Shown here: positions 41,738 to 50,677 of the stretch, in pieces
How positions within the stretch are numbered: the first letter of the stretch is position 1
Layout: every line of letters begins with the position of its first letter
Assembly: GCF_003027925.1 (NCBI RefSeq)
Contig: NZ_PYPS01000019.1
Span: 56,624 to 120,623 of the forward strand
Reading direction: 5' to 3'
Length of the DNA stretch: 64,000 nucleotides
Origin: Micromonospora sp. RP3T
Lineage (GTDB): Bacteria; Actinomycetota; Actinomycetes; Mycobacteriales; Micromonosporaceae
Position numbers and translations under genes: made by a program
The notes under the pieces: generated by a model
What the model was told of the DNA's origin: nothing
The model's input: the letters and a program-made list of their open reading frames with translations, nothing else
Databases searched by the model: none

Positions 41738-42908
41738 CCGCCGACGCCGGCCCGGCCGGGGCCGTCCCCGGACGGCCCCGCCCGGACGCCTCCCGCAGGC
41801 CGTTCGTCAACGCGTGCACCAGGTTGACGACGAGGATCGCCGGCGCCACCACGGCGACCGTGCCGACGAACTGCCGTTCCAGCACCAGCGCCAGGATGAC
41901 GGCGGTGATGCCGTTCTGCTGGCCGAGCAGCACGTCGAGGCGGTCGGCGGCGGGGAGCCGAGCACAGATCACGGACGCCACCACCACGTGCGCCGCCACG
42001 GCGGCCAGCCCCAGCACCACGCCCGGCACCGGGTCCACGCCACCGACCAGCACCAGCCCGAGCGCGAACGTGGCGGCCAGGAACGCCCACCGGGTCAGCA
42101 GGTCGAGCGCCCGCCCGATCGGTGGGCGGTAGAACAGCCCGGCCACGGCGAGCCCGAGCAGCAGGAACTGGGTGACCGCCAGCACCGCGAGCCCGAGCAG
42201 GATCACGAGCTGACCGACGGTCACCGCCCGGCCGACCCACCGGGCGCGGGTGGCCGCCCACCGGTGCAGGGTTCGGGTGCCCCACCAGGCCACCGCCGCC
42301 ACGGCGACGAGCAGCGCGTTCCGCACCAGGGAGAGCGTGAACCCGCCCAGGTCCGCCGCCGTCGGGCCGGCCGGATCGCCGGGCAGCGCGGGGACCACCC
42401 AGGCGGCGGCGTACACGGTCAGCAGCACGGTGACCGGGTCGTCGAACGACGCCCACGCGGACAGGATCGACTGCGCCTGCCCGGACATCCGGGAGCGCAG
42501 CCGGGTCGCCGCGAACGACAACGGGTCGATCTGGGCGACCGCCACCCCGAGGACCAGGAACGCCGGCCGACCGAACGCGAGGTACATGACCGCCGAGATC
42601 AGCGCCGCCTTGACCAGCACGCCGACAGTGACCGCCAGCAGCACCAGCCGCAGGTTCCGCCGGGCCGCCGCGAGGTCGATGCCGTGGGTGCTGGCGAACA
42701 GGCCGACCGCCAGCAGCGCGGTGGCGACCGTCAGGTAACCGGCGGACCGGTGGACGTCGGTCCAGCCCCGCCCGGCCGCCAGCGCCCAACCGGCGGCGGC
42801 GACCAGTACGAACAGCGCGCTGCGGCGCAGCGACGGCAGCACCGCCTCGACCACCCGGGCCCGGCGGTCGGCGGGCGGTGGCCCCGCCCCGCCCGGCGGC
42901 GCGCTCAC
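41682..42908 (-). CDS. cation/proton antiporter-like membrane protein
   Basis: 408 residues from a GTG overlapping the upstream stop (GTGA). About 11-12 hydrophobic helices are visible, for example ALFVLVAAAGWALAA, FLVLGVAVAQIDPLSFAATR and VILLGLAVLAVTQFLLLGLA. The DPLSFAAT and SFDDPVTVLLTVYAA stretches, each with an aspartate inside a helix, resemble the CPA1/CPA2 ion-exchange core. It is the last gene of the operon starting with the precursor-like peptide. Export of an ion or small product is possible. Its end overlaps the opposing AAA gene. Confidence 0.75.
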   Translation of the reverse strand: MSAPPGGAGPPPADRRARVVEAVLPSLRRSALFVLVAAAGWALAAGRGWTDVHRSAGYLTVATALLAVGLFASTHGIDLAAARRNLRLVLLAVTVGVLVKAALISAVMYLAFGRPAFLVLGVAVAQIDPLSFAATRLRSRMSGQAQSILSAWASFDDPVTVLLTVYAAAWVVPALPGDPAGPTAADLGGFTLSLVRNALLVAVAAVAWWGTRTLHRWAATRARWVGRAVTVGQLVILLGLAVLAVTQFLLLGLAVAGLFYRPPIGRALDLLTRWAFLAATFALGLVLVGGVDPVPGVVLGLAAVAAHVVVASVICARLPAADRLDVLLGQQNGITAVILALVLERQFVGTVAVVAPAILVVNLVHALTNGLREASGRGRPGTAPAGPASAVRPRRRSGRSPAPDVPAH

Positions 42909-43924
42909 CCGGCCAGCTCGGCGCCGAACACCGCCGCCTTCTCGTCCCCCTCCGCCACCCGGTCCTGGTCGAGCGTGACGGCGAGCAGGTAGCGGTCCAG
43001 CCCCACCGGATAGCAGTAGAACGCGCCCTGCTCGACGTCGAGCACCAGCCGGCGCACCCGGGAGCCGATCGCCGGGTGCGCGGACCGCACCACGGCGCGC
43101 AGCAGCTCGTCCACCCGTTGGGCGAGGTGGCCGTAGAAGGCCCGCCGCCGGGCCGGGGACGCGTCCGCGAAGAAGCCGTCCAGCCGCGGGTCGTCGAGCA
43201 CGTCCGCGGTGGCCTCCAGCCGGCCCGGCCGGCACACCGCCACGTAGTGCAGGCCCTCGGCGTGGACCTGCCCGGCGCAACGGGCCGCCAACCCGGCGTA
43301 CGACTCGTCGCGTGCCCAGGTCCGGGGCCGGACCTCGGCGGCGGTCGGACCGGACGGGCCGGGCGGTCCCGACGCGGTGCTGGCCGGGGTGAGCCAGCCG
43401 CCGTAGTTGGTGGGCTGCTCGCCGACGGCCGTGTGCTCCGCGTTGGCCAGCCGGGACAGGCCGATGTCGGCGGCCCGGATCGTCGGCTGCCGGGGCGGCG
43501 GCCCGTCCGCCGGATCCGCCACCCGGACCACCCCGACGAGGTGCTGTTCCCGGCTCAGTTGCAGGGCGAAGAGCGCGCCCCGCGCGGTGTGCAGCACCAC
43601 CCGGATCAGCTCGCCGCTGCGCGCCGGGCGCAACACCCCGCCCAGGGTGGTCATCGCGTGCACCACGTCCCGGTCGACGAGCTGCCGCTCGTCGGCGTCC
43701 AGCTCGTGGGCGCCGGCCACCGGCGCCGGGGCGTCCAGGGCGAAGTCGCAGACCCCGGTGCGGTACCGGGCGAGGTGGAGCATCCCGGGCAGGCTCCGCA
43801 TCAGCCGCTCGCAGGCGTCCACCATGGCCGGTCGCTCCCGGACGTGGTCGGCGAGCATCACGTCGATCCGCCTGTCGACGCCGGACGGCTGGGCCGCCTC
43901 GTCGGCGGGAATGGGGGCGCTCAT
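42905..43924 (-). CDS. conserved protein of unknown function in FxSxx-like locus
   Basis: 339 residues; the ATG at 43924 overlaps the stop of the TPR gene (ATGA). No signal or membrane segment. Visible stretches are MLADHVRERPAMVDACERLM, LSREQHLVGVVRVAD, PTNYGGWLTPAS and VRRLVLDVEQGAFYCYPVGL followed by DRYLLAVTLDQDRVAE. The last resembles a roadblock or profilin-like strand pair. No radical SAM cysteine cluster, kinase or protease motif is present. Tight coupling on both sides indicates a fixed role in the locus. Confidence 0.7.
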   Translation of the reverse strand: MSAPIPADEAAQPSGVDRRIDVMLADHVRERPAMVDACERLMRSLPGMLHLARYRTGVCDFALDAPAPVAGAHELDADERQLVDRDVVHAMTTLGGVLRPARSGELIRVVLHTARGALFALQLSREQHLVGVVRVADPADGPPPRQPTIRAADIGLSRLANAEHTAVGEQPTNYGGWLTPASTASGPPGPSGPTAAEVRPRTWARDESYAGLAARCAGQVHAEGLHYVAVCRPGRLEATADVLDDPRLDGFFADASPARRRAFYGHLAQRVDELLRAVVRSAHPAIGSRVRRLVLDVEQGAFYCYPVGLDRYLLAVTLDQDRVAEGDEKAAVFGAELAG

Positions 43925-46900
43925 GTCGCCGGGACCTCCATGTCGACGAAGTCGAGCTTCGCGGGGCCGTACGGGATGCCGCCGCTGATCTCGCCGTCGG
44001 TCACCAACGCGGCCAGGAGCCGCCGGGTGGCGCGCAGGTACGGGTGCTGGAGCCCGAGGAAGTGACGGCCCTCGTCGAGGACACCGCGCAGCAACCGTTC
44101 CGCCTCGGTGGTCCGCTGCGCCGCCGCCAGGCTGCCGGCCAGGTTGACCTGACCGCCGAGCGTCCACGGGTGCGACTCGCCGAGGGTGGCCGCCAGGCCG
44201 GCGGCAGCCTGGCGCCCGGCCGAGACCGCCTCTTCGAGGTCGCCGACGCCGCGCAGCAGCACCCCGCGCAGGCTCAGGCAGACCTGGGTGAACGGATGCT
44301 CGGGCGGGAGGTCACGCCGGTAGCCGGCCAGGCTCTCGTCCGCCAGCCGCACCGCGTGTTCGCTCTCCCCGCCGAGGTGGTAGTCGACGGCGAGACTGAG
44401 CCGGCAGGACTGGGTACGCGGATTGTCCTCGCTGAGCAGCCGTCGCAACGCCAGGTAGGCGCGACTGTTCAGTTCCTTGGCCCGGGTGAGTTCCTCCTGC
44501 CGGCGGGCGATGACCGCCAGGTGGCGGATGATCCGCAGCAGCAGCGTGTCCTCCTCGCCGTTGCGGCCGGCCGGCAACCGCTCCTGGTACGCCTCCTGGA
44601 GCAGCTTCCGCGCGCTGGCGAGATCGCCCAGGTCGCCCAGGTAGCGACCGAGGTCGCTGGCGAGTTCCAGGGTGTCGGGATGGTCGTCGGCGAAGAGCCG
44701 CCGGCGCCGGGCCAGCGTCTCCCGGGCGACCCGGGCCGCCTCGTCGGTGCGCCCGGCCAGGTAGTACGACTGGGCCAGGTTGTGCGCCGCGACCAGCGTC
44801 TCCGGGTGGGAGTTGCCGAACTGGTCCCGGAAGCCCCGCCAGGTGGCCTGGTCCTCGATGAGCGCCGGCCGGAACCGGCCGAGCCCGCGCAGGTCACCGG
44901 CGAGACCCCGGCGGGTGACGAGGACCCGCGGGTGGTCGTGACCGAGCAGGACCGTGCTCTCCCGCAGCACCTGCCGGCTCAGCGTCAACGACTCGTCGCT
45001 GTGGCCCAGGGACCGGGTGACGTCGGCGAGGCGGGTCGCCAACCGCAGCGTGATCCGGTCCTGCCAGCCGTACGCGGCCAGCCAGCGGTCCAGCACCGGC
45101 CGCCAGAGCCGGTGCGCCTCGGCGGCCTCGTCCTCGCCCCGGGCGATGAGGTGTTCGAGCTGTTCGACCACCAGCCGGCGGACGTCGTCCGGGCCGTCCG
45201 CGTCCAGCGCGCCGGAGCTGAGCAGGTGCTGGTGGAGCTCGTGCCGCAGCGCGGAGGCCGCCGCGATGGTCCGGGGCGCGGCCCCGGCCAGGGCGAGCAG
45301 GAACCGCCCGCGACGTGCCGCGTGCTTCCCGGCGGTCATGCCGGCCAGCACGGTGGCCTGCACGGCGGGGTGCATCCGGACCGCCCCGTCGCGGCCCCAG
45401 GCGACGTCGAACAGCCGGAACCGCATCCCCAGCGCCAGCGCCCGGTCCATCTCCCACCCGTCGGCGCGCAACAGGGCCGCGTCCTCGTCGGCCAGGTCGG
45501 CGGCGACCTGCCCGCGCATCCGCCGGGACTGGACCAGCGCGAGCGACATGCCGATCGGCGCGGCGAAGGAATACATCTCCGTCAGCATCACCGCGACCCG
45601 GCCGCTGAACTCCTCGTCCATCAGCCGCAACGCCACCCGGACGATCCGCCGGGTGGGGGACGCCCCGTCGCCGGTGGGCCGGATCGCCTCCAGGAAGGCC
45701 GGCACCGCCGCGTCCGGGCCACGTGACCCGGTGACCGCCTCCCGTTTGTCGAGCAGGATGCCGGCCTGGCCCAGCAGCCCCGACGCCAGCCGCAGGTCCA
45801 GCGGGAACGTGCCCACCGCGTTGACGACGACAGCGGCCGGGGCGGCGGACAACCCGGGCACCTGCCGGATGAGCAGCCCGGTCGCGTCCTCGCGGCGCAG
45901 CCCGTCGACGGTCACCGAGGGGCCGTAGACCGGCTGGTCCCCGGTGCCACCGGTGACCACGACGTGCCCGCGGCCGGAGGGCAGCAGCCCGACCAGGTCC
46001 GCCGGGTCAGCGACCCCGTCGTAGACCAGCAGCCACTGGTCGCCGCGCTTCCGCAGCTCGGCGAGCATCTCGTGGACGGCGTTGCCGCTCGGCTCGACGC
46101 CGAGCGCGTCGGCGAGCGCCGCCAGCGCGGTACGCACCGCGTGCCGGCTGCCCGCCGGGATCCAGACGACCAGGCGGTAGTCGCGGTGGAACCGGGCCAC
46201 GTACTCGCGGGCCAGCGTGCTCTTGCCGGCGGCCAGCGGGCCGCGTACCCACACCGGTTGGCCGCCCGGGTTCGCCAGCAGCGCGTCGCGCAGCTCGCTC
46301 AGCTCCCGGTCCCGGCCGACGAACAGCCGCGGCCGGTCGGGCAGGCCGAACGTCTTCCGGGACTGGTCGTCCCGGCCCGGGAAGCCCACCCGCCAGGGCC
46401 GGTCCAGCGGCGAGGGTTTGAGCGCGGCCAGGCCCAACGCCGCGCGCAGGCGTCGGCGTGCCTCCGGCTCGTCGCAGTCGTAGAGGTCCACTGGGCGACC
46501 GGCCGGGGGTGGACCGGCCGGGACGGTACGCAGCACCAGCAGCTCCGTGCCGGGCCGCGCCGCCACCTCCCCGGTCAGCGCGTCGAGCCACGCCTCGTCG
46601 TCGTCCTCGACACCGGGCCCGCCCGCCGGGTGCGCGGTGGGGTCCGGGGCGACCGCCAGGACGGTGGCCGGCCCGCCGACGGCCGGGCCGCGCGGGCGCC
46701 AGGGCCGGACCCGGATGTCGAGTTCGGTCAGCTCCGCGCTCAGCCAGTCGGCCCACGGCCGTTGCCGTTCCGGGGTGGCCACGAACAGCTCGCCGCCGTT
46801 CTCGGCGAGCGGCCGGCTGAGCCCGAACCGGTAGCGCGCCCGGACCGGCTCCGCCTCCGGCTCGGCCCGGTCCAGCTCACCCTGCGTCAGCAGACTCAGC

Positions 46901-47757
46901 AACCGGCCGTACGCCGCCAGCACCGACGCGCGGTGCGGGGACTCCTCCAGCAGCGGGGCGAGCGGCTGGCCCTCCGGGCCCCCGGGGATGGCGACCTGCC
47001 AGAAGTCGACGCCCACCGCCGGCTCGTCCAGGGCGCCGCGGAAGCTCGACGCCACCTCGTCGGCGTGCCGGCGGGCGGCCACCGCGTCGGCGGGTGCCGA
47101 CTGCGTGGTGGCGGCGATGATCCGGATCCCGGCGGGAGCGCCGCGGTGCACCTGGCGGGCCACGGCGGCGGCGTCGGCGAGCCGGGGCGCCCGGTAGGGG
47201 AAGCAGACGACGAGCGCGTCGCAGAGGACGGCCAACCACTGCGCGACCGTCTCGGAGAATTCGGCGGGGTCGAGCAGGACGTCGTCGTACTCGATGAACC
47301 GCAACTGCCGGCGCAGTTCGCTGCGGATCGTGCCGCCCAGCCCACCGCCGATCTCGGTCACCGGCGGCCAGGTCGCCGACTCGGGCACCCACACCACGTC
47401 GAGGTGACCGGCGGGGGCGGCGTAGCGCCGCAGGGTGGGCTGCCCGGTGGTGAAGCCGGGCAGCGCGAACATCAGGTCGGTCAGCCCGCGCGGCAGGTGA
47501 TCGGTGAGGGGCGACTCCCCGCTGTAGAAGGGGCTGAGGTGCTCGTGCACCCGGACCGCCCCGCGGCCGGCGTCCACCACGAGCACCCGGCGGCCGGCGC
47601 GTGCCAGCAGCCAGGCCACGTTGCTGGTCACGTTGGTGCGCCCGGTCAGGCTCTCCGCGGCGACGAAGGCGGTCACCCTGGTCTCGGCCGATCCCGGCTC
47701 GGGCCGGGACGCGGACGTGCCGCGCGCCGGGGCGTCCGGAAACCCGTCGATCGTCAT
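43921..47757 (-). CDS. FxsT-like ParA/TIR-like/NB-ARC/TPR protein
   Basis: 1278 residues from the ATG at 47757, overlapping the peptide gene stop (ATGA). Domains in order: a ParA/MinD-like region (about 25-260) with a degenerate P-loop ESLTGRTNVTSNVAWLLARA and RRVLVVDAGRG; a TIR-like segment (about 320-450; GELFVATPERQRPWADWLSA); an NB-ARC ATPase (about 480-800) with LFVGRDRELSELRD, Walker A VRGPLAAGKSTLAREYV and Walker B WLLVYDGV; then about eight TPR units (925-1250; HPETLVAAHNLAQSYYLAGR). This matches the tetratricopeptide protein of FxSxx-COOH systems. Its exact role there is unknown. It may sense or guard, as TIR/NB-ARC proteins do. Confidence 0.82.
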   Translation of the reverse strand: MTIDGFPDAPARGTSASRPEPGSAETRVTAFVAAESLTGRTNVTSNVAWLLARAGRRVLVVDAGRGAVRVHEHLSPFYSGESPLTDHLPRGLTDLMFALPGFTTGQPTLRRYAAPAGHLDVVWVPESATWPPVTEIGGGLGGTIRSELRRQLRFIEYDDVLLDPAEFSETVAQWLAVLCDALVVCFPYRAPRLADAAAVARQVHRGAPAGIRIIAATTQSAPADAVAARRHADEVASSFRGALDEPAVGVDFWQVAIPGGPEGQPLAPLLEESPHRASVLAAYGRLLSLLTQGELDRAEPEAEPVRARYRFGLSRPLAENGGELFVATPERQRPWADWLSAELTELDIRVRPWRPRGPAVGGPATVLAVAPDPTAHPAGGPGVEDDDEAWLDALTGEVAARPGTELLVLRTVPAGPPPAGRPVDLYDCDEPEARRRLRAALGLAALKPSPLDRPWRVGFPGRDDQSRKTFGLPDRPRLFVGRDRELSELRDALLANPGGQPVWVRGPLAAGKSTLAREYVARFHRDYRLVVWIPAGSRHAVRTALAALADALGVEPSGNAVHEMLAELRKRGDQWLLVYDGVADPADLVGLLPSGRGHVVVTGGTGDQPVYGPSVTVDGLRREDATGLLIRQVPGLSAAPAAVVVNAVGTFPLDLRLASGLLGQAGILLDKREAVTGSRGPDAAVPAFLEAIRPTGDGASPTRRIVRVALRLMDEEFSGRVAVMLTEMYSFAAPIGMSLALVQSRRMRGQVAADLADEDAALLRADGWEMDRALALGMRFRLFDVAWGRDGAVRMHPAVQATVLAGMTAGKHAARRGRFLLALAGAAPRTIAAASALRHELHQHLLSSGALDADGPDDVRRLVVEQLEHLIARGEDEAAEAHRLWRPVLDRWLAAYGWQDRITLRLATRLADVTRSLGHSDESLTLSRQVLRESTVLLGHDHPRVLVTRRGLAGDLRGLGRFRPALIEDQATWRGFRDQFGNSHPETLVAAHNLAQSYYLAGRTDEAARVARETLARRRRLFADDHPDTLELASDLGRYLGDLGDLASARKLLQEAYQERLPAGRNGEEDTLLLRIIRHLAVIARRQEELTRAKELNSRAYLALRRLLSEDNPRTQSCRLSLAVDYHLGGESEHAVRLADESLAGYRRDLPPEHPFTQVCLSLRGVLLRGVGDLEEAVSAGRQAAAGLAATLGESHPWTLGGQVNLAGSLAAAQRTTEAERLLRGVLDEGRHFLGLQHPYLRATRRLLAALVTDGEISGGIPYGPAKLDFVDMEVPAT

Positions 47758-47999
47758 GCCGTCCCCCCGTCGGGCCCGGTGTCGGACGTCGTCCAGCGCC
47801 GCCGCGCGCCCGGATTGTCGGCCTGGTTGCCGAACCAGAGGAACTCGGCGGTCGGGTCGCCGCTCTCGTCGATCAGCCGCCGTAGGGACCGGTGCAACTG
47901 CCGGCGCGGGATGGCGTCGAGGTCGGCCGGGTCGAGTTCCGCCACATCGAGCAGTTGGGATATCAGTGGCCGGTCGCCACCGCTCACCCGTTCCGACAT
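47754..47999 (-). CDS. FxSxx-like RiPP precursor peptide (putative)
   Basis: 81 residues from an ATG at 47999; GGAG abuts it, so a GTG four codons later (VSGGDRPL) or a farther upstream start are alternatives. The leader-like part LISQLLDVAELDPADLDAIP and RRQLHRSLRRLIDE has the LLDV...L..ALRR pattern of FxSxx-COOH precursors. Where those end in FxSxx, this one reads AEFLWFGNQADNP (FGNQA at residues 56-60) and continues 21 residues (GARRRWTTSDTG). The gene leads the operon with the TPR protein and lies divergent from the HExxH gene. The precursor call is inference from pattern and context. Confidence 0.6.
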   Translation of the reverse strand: MSERVSGGDRPLISQLLDVAELDPADLDAIPRRQLHRSLRRLIDESGDPTAEFLWFGNQADNPGARRRWTTSDTGPDGGTA

Positions 48000-48135
48000 C
48001 TCCGGCCCAACCTTCGATCCATCGACACCACCACTCCGCACGGCACAGCCAGCGTTCCGGCAGTAACATATCGTAGCCTTCATCGATGTCCACCGTCGTC
48101 GCGGTGGGCCGCCGACTGGTCTGGGGAGGCCGCGC
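48000..48135. promoter_or_regulatory. divergent promoter region peptide operon / HExxH gene
   Basis: 136 bp with a lower-GC centre (48040-48090, CAGTAACATATCGTAGCC) likely to hold both promoters. GGGGAGG at 48123-48129 is the ribosome site of the HExxH gene. Confidence 0.5.
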
Positions 48136-49524
48136 GTGCGGACGGGCCGGTACGAGATGCCCGTCGGCACGTTCCGGGCGCTCGCCCGGGGCGGTGGCGG
48201 CGGGGAGGTGGTCCGGCGGTTGCTCGCGGTGCCGGTGAGTCGGAACCTGCTCGCGCTGCGCTCGGCCGTGGTGCTCGCCACGGACCTCGGTCACCCGCAC
48301 GCGCCGCTGGTCAACGACGCCTGGCGGCTCCTCGGCGAGCTGCGGCGGTCGGCTCCCGGGCCCACCCGCGTGGTGCTCGGCTACCCCACCGTGAGCGTCT
48401 GGGCGGCGGGCACGCTGCGGGCTCTGGGGCACGGCGACCGGGGGTCCGCCGACGACCCGGCGACGCTGGGCGCGGTGGTGGCCGCGGCGGCGATGCGGGC
48501 CGGCGGACGGGCCCGTGTCAGCTTCCCGACAAGCCCCTCGGGCGCGGTGACGGTGGCGCTGCCCGGCCTGGGCCGGGTCCACCGCGGCCCAGGCGGCGGG
48601 GCCGGGCTGGCGGAGCTGACCGTGGACGGGGCACGCCGCACGCTGACGCTCGACGGCGTGCCGGTGACCGGCCCGGGGCTGTGCCCACGGGCGACCGGGA
48701 CGGCCGGCGGCGGCCCGGCGCCGGCCTGGCACCCGGTGCCCCGGCTCCGGGCCGACGGGCACGGCCCCCGGCTGCACCTGGACGATCTCCGGTCGCTGGC
48801 CCGCCCGGCCGCCGTCGCACCTGTCGACGCGGTCCGGGCCGCCCGCTGGGCGGCCCGGCTGTCCCCGGGCTGGCGGCTGCTGGCCACCCGGCACCGGCGG
48901 GCCGCCACCGAGCTGACCGAGGCGATCTCCATGGTGATGCCGCTGGCCCGGGACGCGGCCGGCCGGCCCTGGGCGGCGGTGACCAGCGGGGGCACCCCCG
49001 ACGAGCTGACCGCCCCGCTGATCAGCGGCACGTTCCCCGCCGCGGTGGGGTGCGTCGCCCTGTCCGAAGGCCCCGGGGCGGCCGGCCCGATCGCCGCGGC
49101 CCTCGTGCACGAGCTGGCGCACAACAAGCTGGCCGCCCTGGACCACCTCTTCCCGCTCGTCGAGGCGGCGGAGCCGGCCCGTCACCCGGCGCCGTGGCGG
49201 GCCGGCGCCCGTCCGCTGCCGGCGCTCGTGCAGGGCCTCTACGCCCACGTGGCGGTCGGCGAGTTCTGGCGTCGGGAACGGCGCTTCGGCACGACCACCG
49301 GCCGCCACCTGGCGCACGCCGAGTTCGCCCGGCTCCGGGGCGCCTGCCGGGAGGTGGCCGACCTGCTCCGGACCGCCGACGGGCTGACCGGGTACGGACG
49401 GCTGCTTGTCGACCAGCTCGACGACGTGGTCGACGACTGGTCCGGCCGACGGGCCGGGACGTACGGGCCGGGCCGGGCCGGGCGACGCCGACGGCCCCGC
49501 CCGGCCCCGCCGGTCAGCCCTTGA
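48136..49524 (+). CDS. HExxH-motif peptide-modification protein (putative beta-hydroxylase type)
   Basis: 462 residues from a GTG with GGGGAGG six bases upstream. The motif ALVHELAHNKLAALDHLFPL gives His325, Glu326 and His329. The context (HELAHNKL..LDHLFPL) is that of the HEXXH domain associated with FxSxx-COOH and other RiPP loci, which is often called an alpha-ketoglutarate-dependent peptide beta-hydroxylase and not a protease. The N-terminal 320 residues are alpha/beta and family-specific. No signal peptide. It is divergent from the precursor-like gene, making that peptide the likely substrate. The reaction is assigned from recalled family knowledge. Confidence 0.75.
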   Translation: MRTGRYEMPVGTFRALARGGGGGEVVRRLLAVPVSRNLLALRSAVVLATDLGHPHAPLVNDAWRLLGELRRSAPGPTRVVLGYPTVSVWAAGTLRALGHGDRGSADDPATLGAVVAAAAMRAGGRARVSFPTSPSGAVTVALPGLGRVHRGPGGGAGLAELTVDGARRTLTLDGVPVTGPGLCPRATGTAGGGPAPAWHPVPRLRADGHGPRLHLDDLRSLARPAAVAPVDAVRAARWAARLSPGWRLLATRHRRAATELTEAISMVMPLARDAAGRPWAAVTSGGTPDELTAPLISGTFPAAVGCVALSEGPGAAGPIAAALVHELAHNKLAALDHLFPLVEAAEPARHPAPWRAGARPLPALVQGLYAHVAVGEFWRRERRFGTTTGRHLAHAEFARLRGACREVADLLRTADGLTGYGRLLVDQLDDVVDDWSGRRAGTYGPGRAGRRRRPRPAPPVSP

Positions 49525-50677
49525 GGAGCTGGCGGGCCATCACGATGCGCTGCACCTGGTTGGTGCCCTCGTAGATCTGGGTGATCTTGGCGTCCCGCAT
49601 CATCCGCTCGAGCGGGTAGTCCCGGGTGTAGCCGTAGCCGCCGAGCAACTGGACCGCGTCGGTGGTGATCTCCATCGCGGCGTCCGAGGCGAAGCACTTG
49701 GCCGCCGCGCCGAAGTAGGTCAGGTCCGCGTCGCCCCGCTCGGACTTGCCGGCGGCGGCGTACGTGAGCTGCCGGGCCGCCTCCAGCTTCATGCCCATGT
49801 CGGCGAGCATGAACTGGATGCCCTGGAACTCGGCGATCGCCTTGCCGAACTGCTTGCGCTCCTGGATGTAGCCCTTGGCGTAGTCCAGCGCGCCCTGGGC
49901 GATGCCGATCGCCTGGGCGGCGATGGTGACCCGGGTGTGGTCGAGCGTCTTCATCGCGGTGGCGAAGCCGGTGCCCTCGGCGCCGATCATCCGGTCGGCC
50001 GGGATCCGGACGTTGTCGAAGTAGACCTCGCGAGTCGGCGAGCCCTTGATGCCGAGCTTCTTCTCCGGTGCGCCGAAGCTCACCCCCGGGTCGGACTTCT
50101 CCACCACGAACGCCGAGATGCCCCGGGACCGGGCCGTGGCGTCGGTCACCGCGAAGACGGTGTAGTACTCGGAGACGCCCGCGTTGGTGATCCACCGCTT
50201 CACGCCGTTGAGCACCCAGTGGTCACCGTCACGCACCGCCCGGGTGGTCATCGACGCCGCGTCACTGCCCGCCTCCGGCTCGGAGAGGCAGTAGGAGAAC
50301 ATCGCGTCACCCGAGGCCACCGGCGTCAGGTACCGGCGCTTCAGCTCCTCGGAGCCGGCCAGCAGCAGCGGCATGGTGCCCAGCTTGTTGACGGCCGGGA
50401 TCAGCGAGGACGAGGCGCAGGCCCGCGCCACCTCCTCGATCACGATGGCGGTGGCCAGCGCGTCCGCGCCGGCGCCGCCGTATTCCACCGGGACGTGCGG
50501 GGCGTGGAAGTCGGCCGCCCGCAGCGCGTCGTAGGACGCCTTCGGGAACTCACCTGTCTCGTCCGCCTCAGCGGCGTGCGGCGCCACCTTTGCCGCACAG
50601 ACCTCACGGACCGCCTCCCGGATCGCCTCGTGCTCCTCCGGCAACCGGTAGACGTCGAACGACTGCTCTGCGGCCAT
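49514..50677 (-). CDS. acyl-CoA dehydrogenase, FadE25-like
   Basis: 387 residues, FAD-dependent alpha,beta-dehydrogenase of acyl-CoA. Marks: YCLSEPEAGSDAASMTTRAV, WITNAGVSEYYTVFAVTD, KKLGIKGSPTREVYFDNV, QERKQFGKAIAEFQGIQFML, and LLGGYGYTRDYPLERMMRDA with catalytic glutamate in QIYEGTNQVQRIVMARQLL. In mycobacteria the close relative fadE25 lies just before purE-purK, as here. It overlaps the end of the HExxH gene by 11 bp on the opposite strand. Confidence 0.93.
   Translation of the reverse strand: MAAEQSFDVYRLPEEHEAIREAVREVCAAKVAPHAAEADETGEFPKASYDALRAADFHAPHVPVEYGGAGADALATAIVIEEVARACASSSLIPAVNKLGTMPLLLAGSEELKRRYLTPVASGDAMFSYCLSEPEAGSDAASMTTRAVRDGDHWVLNGVKRWITNAGVSEYYTVFAVTDATARSRGISAFVVEKSDPGVSFGAPEKKLGIKGSPTREVYFDNVRIPADRMIGAEGTGFATAMKTLDHTRVTIAAQAIGIAQGALDYAKGYIQERKQFGKAIAEFQGIQFMLADMGMKLEAARQLTYAAAGKSERGDADLTYFGAAAKCFASDAAMEITTDAVQLLGGYGYTRDYPLERMMRDAKITQIYEGTNQVQRIVMARQLLKG

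Noticed and set aside
42905..43924. Radical SAM partner for the FxSxx-like locus
   Set aside because: The 339-residue protein has no CxxxCxxC cluster or SAM-barrel motifs.
43921..49317. A 1798-residue version of the TPR protein
   Set aside because: The first 520 residues are a shadow of the HExxH gene and the peptide gene; the ATG at 47757 overlaps the peptide stop in the usual coupled manner.
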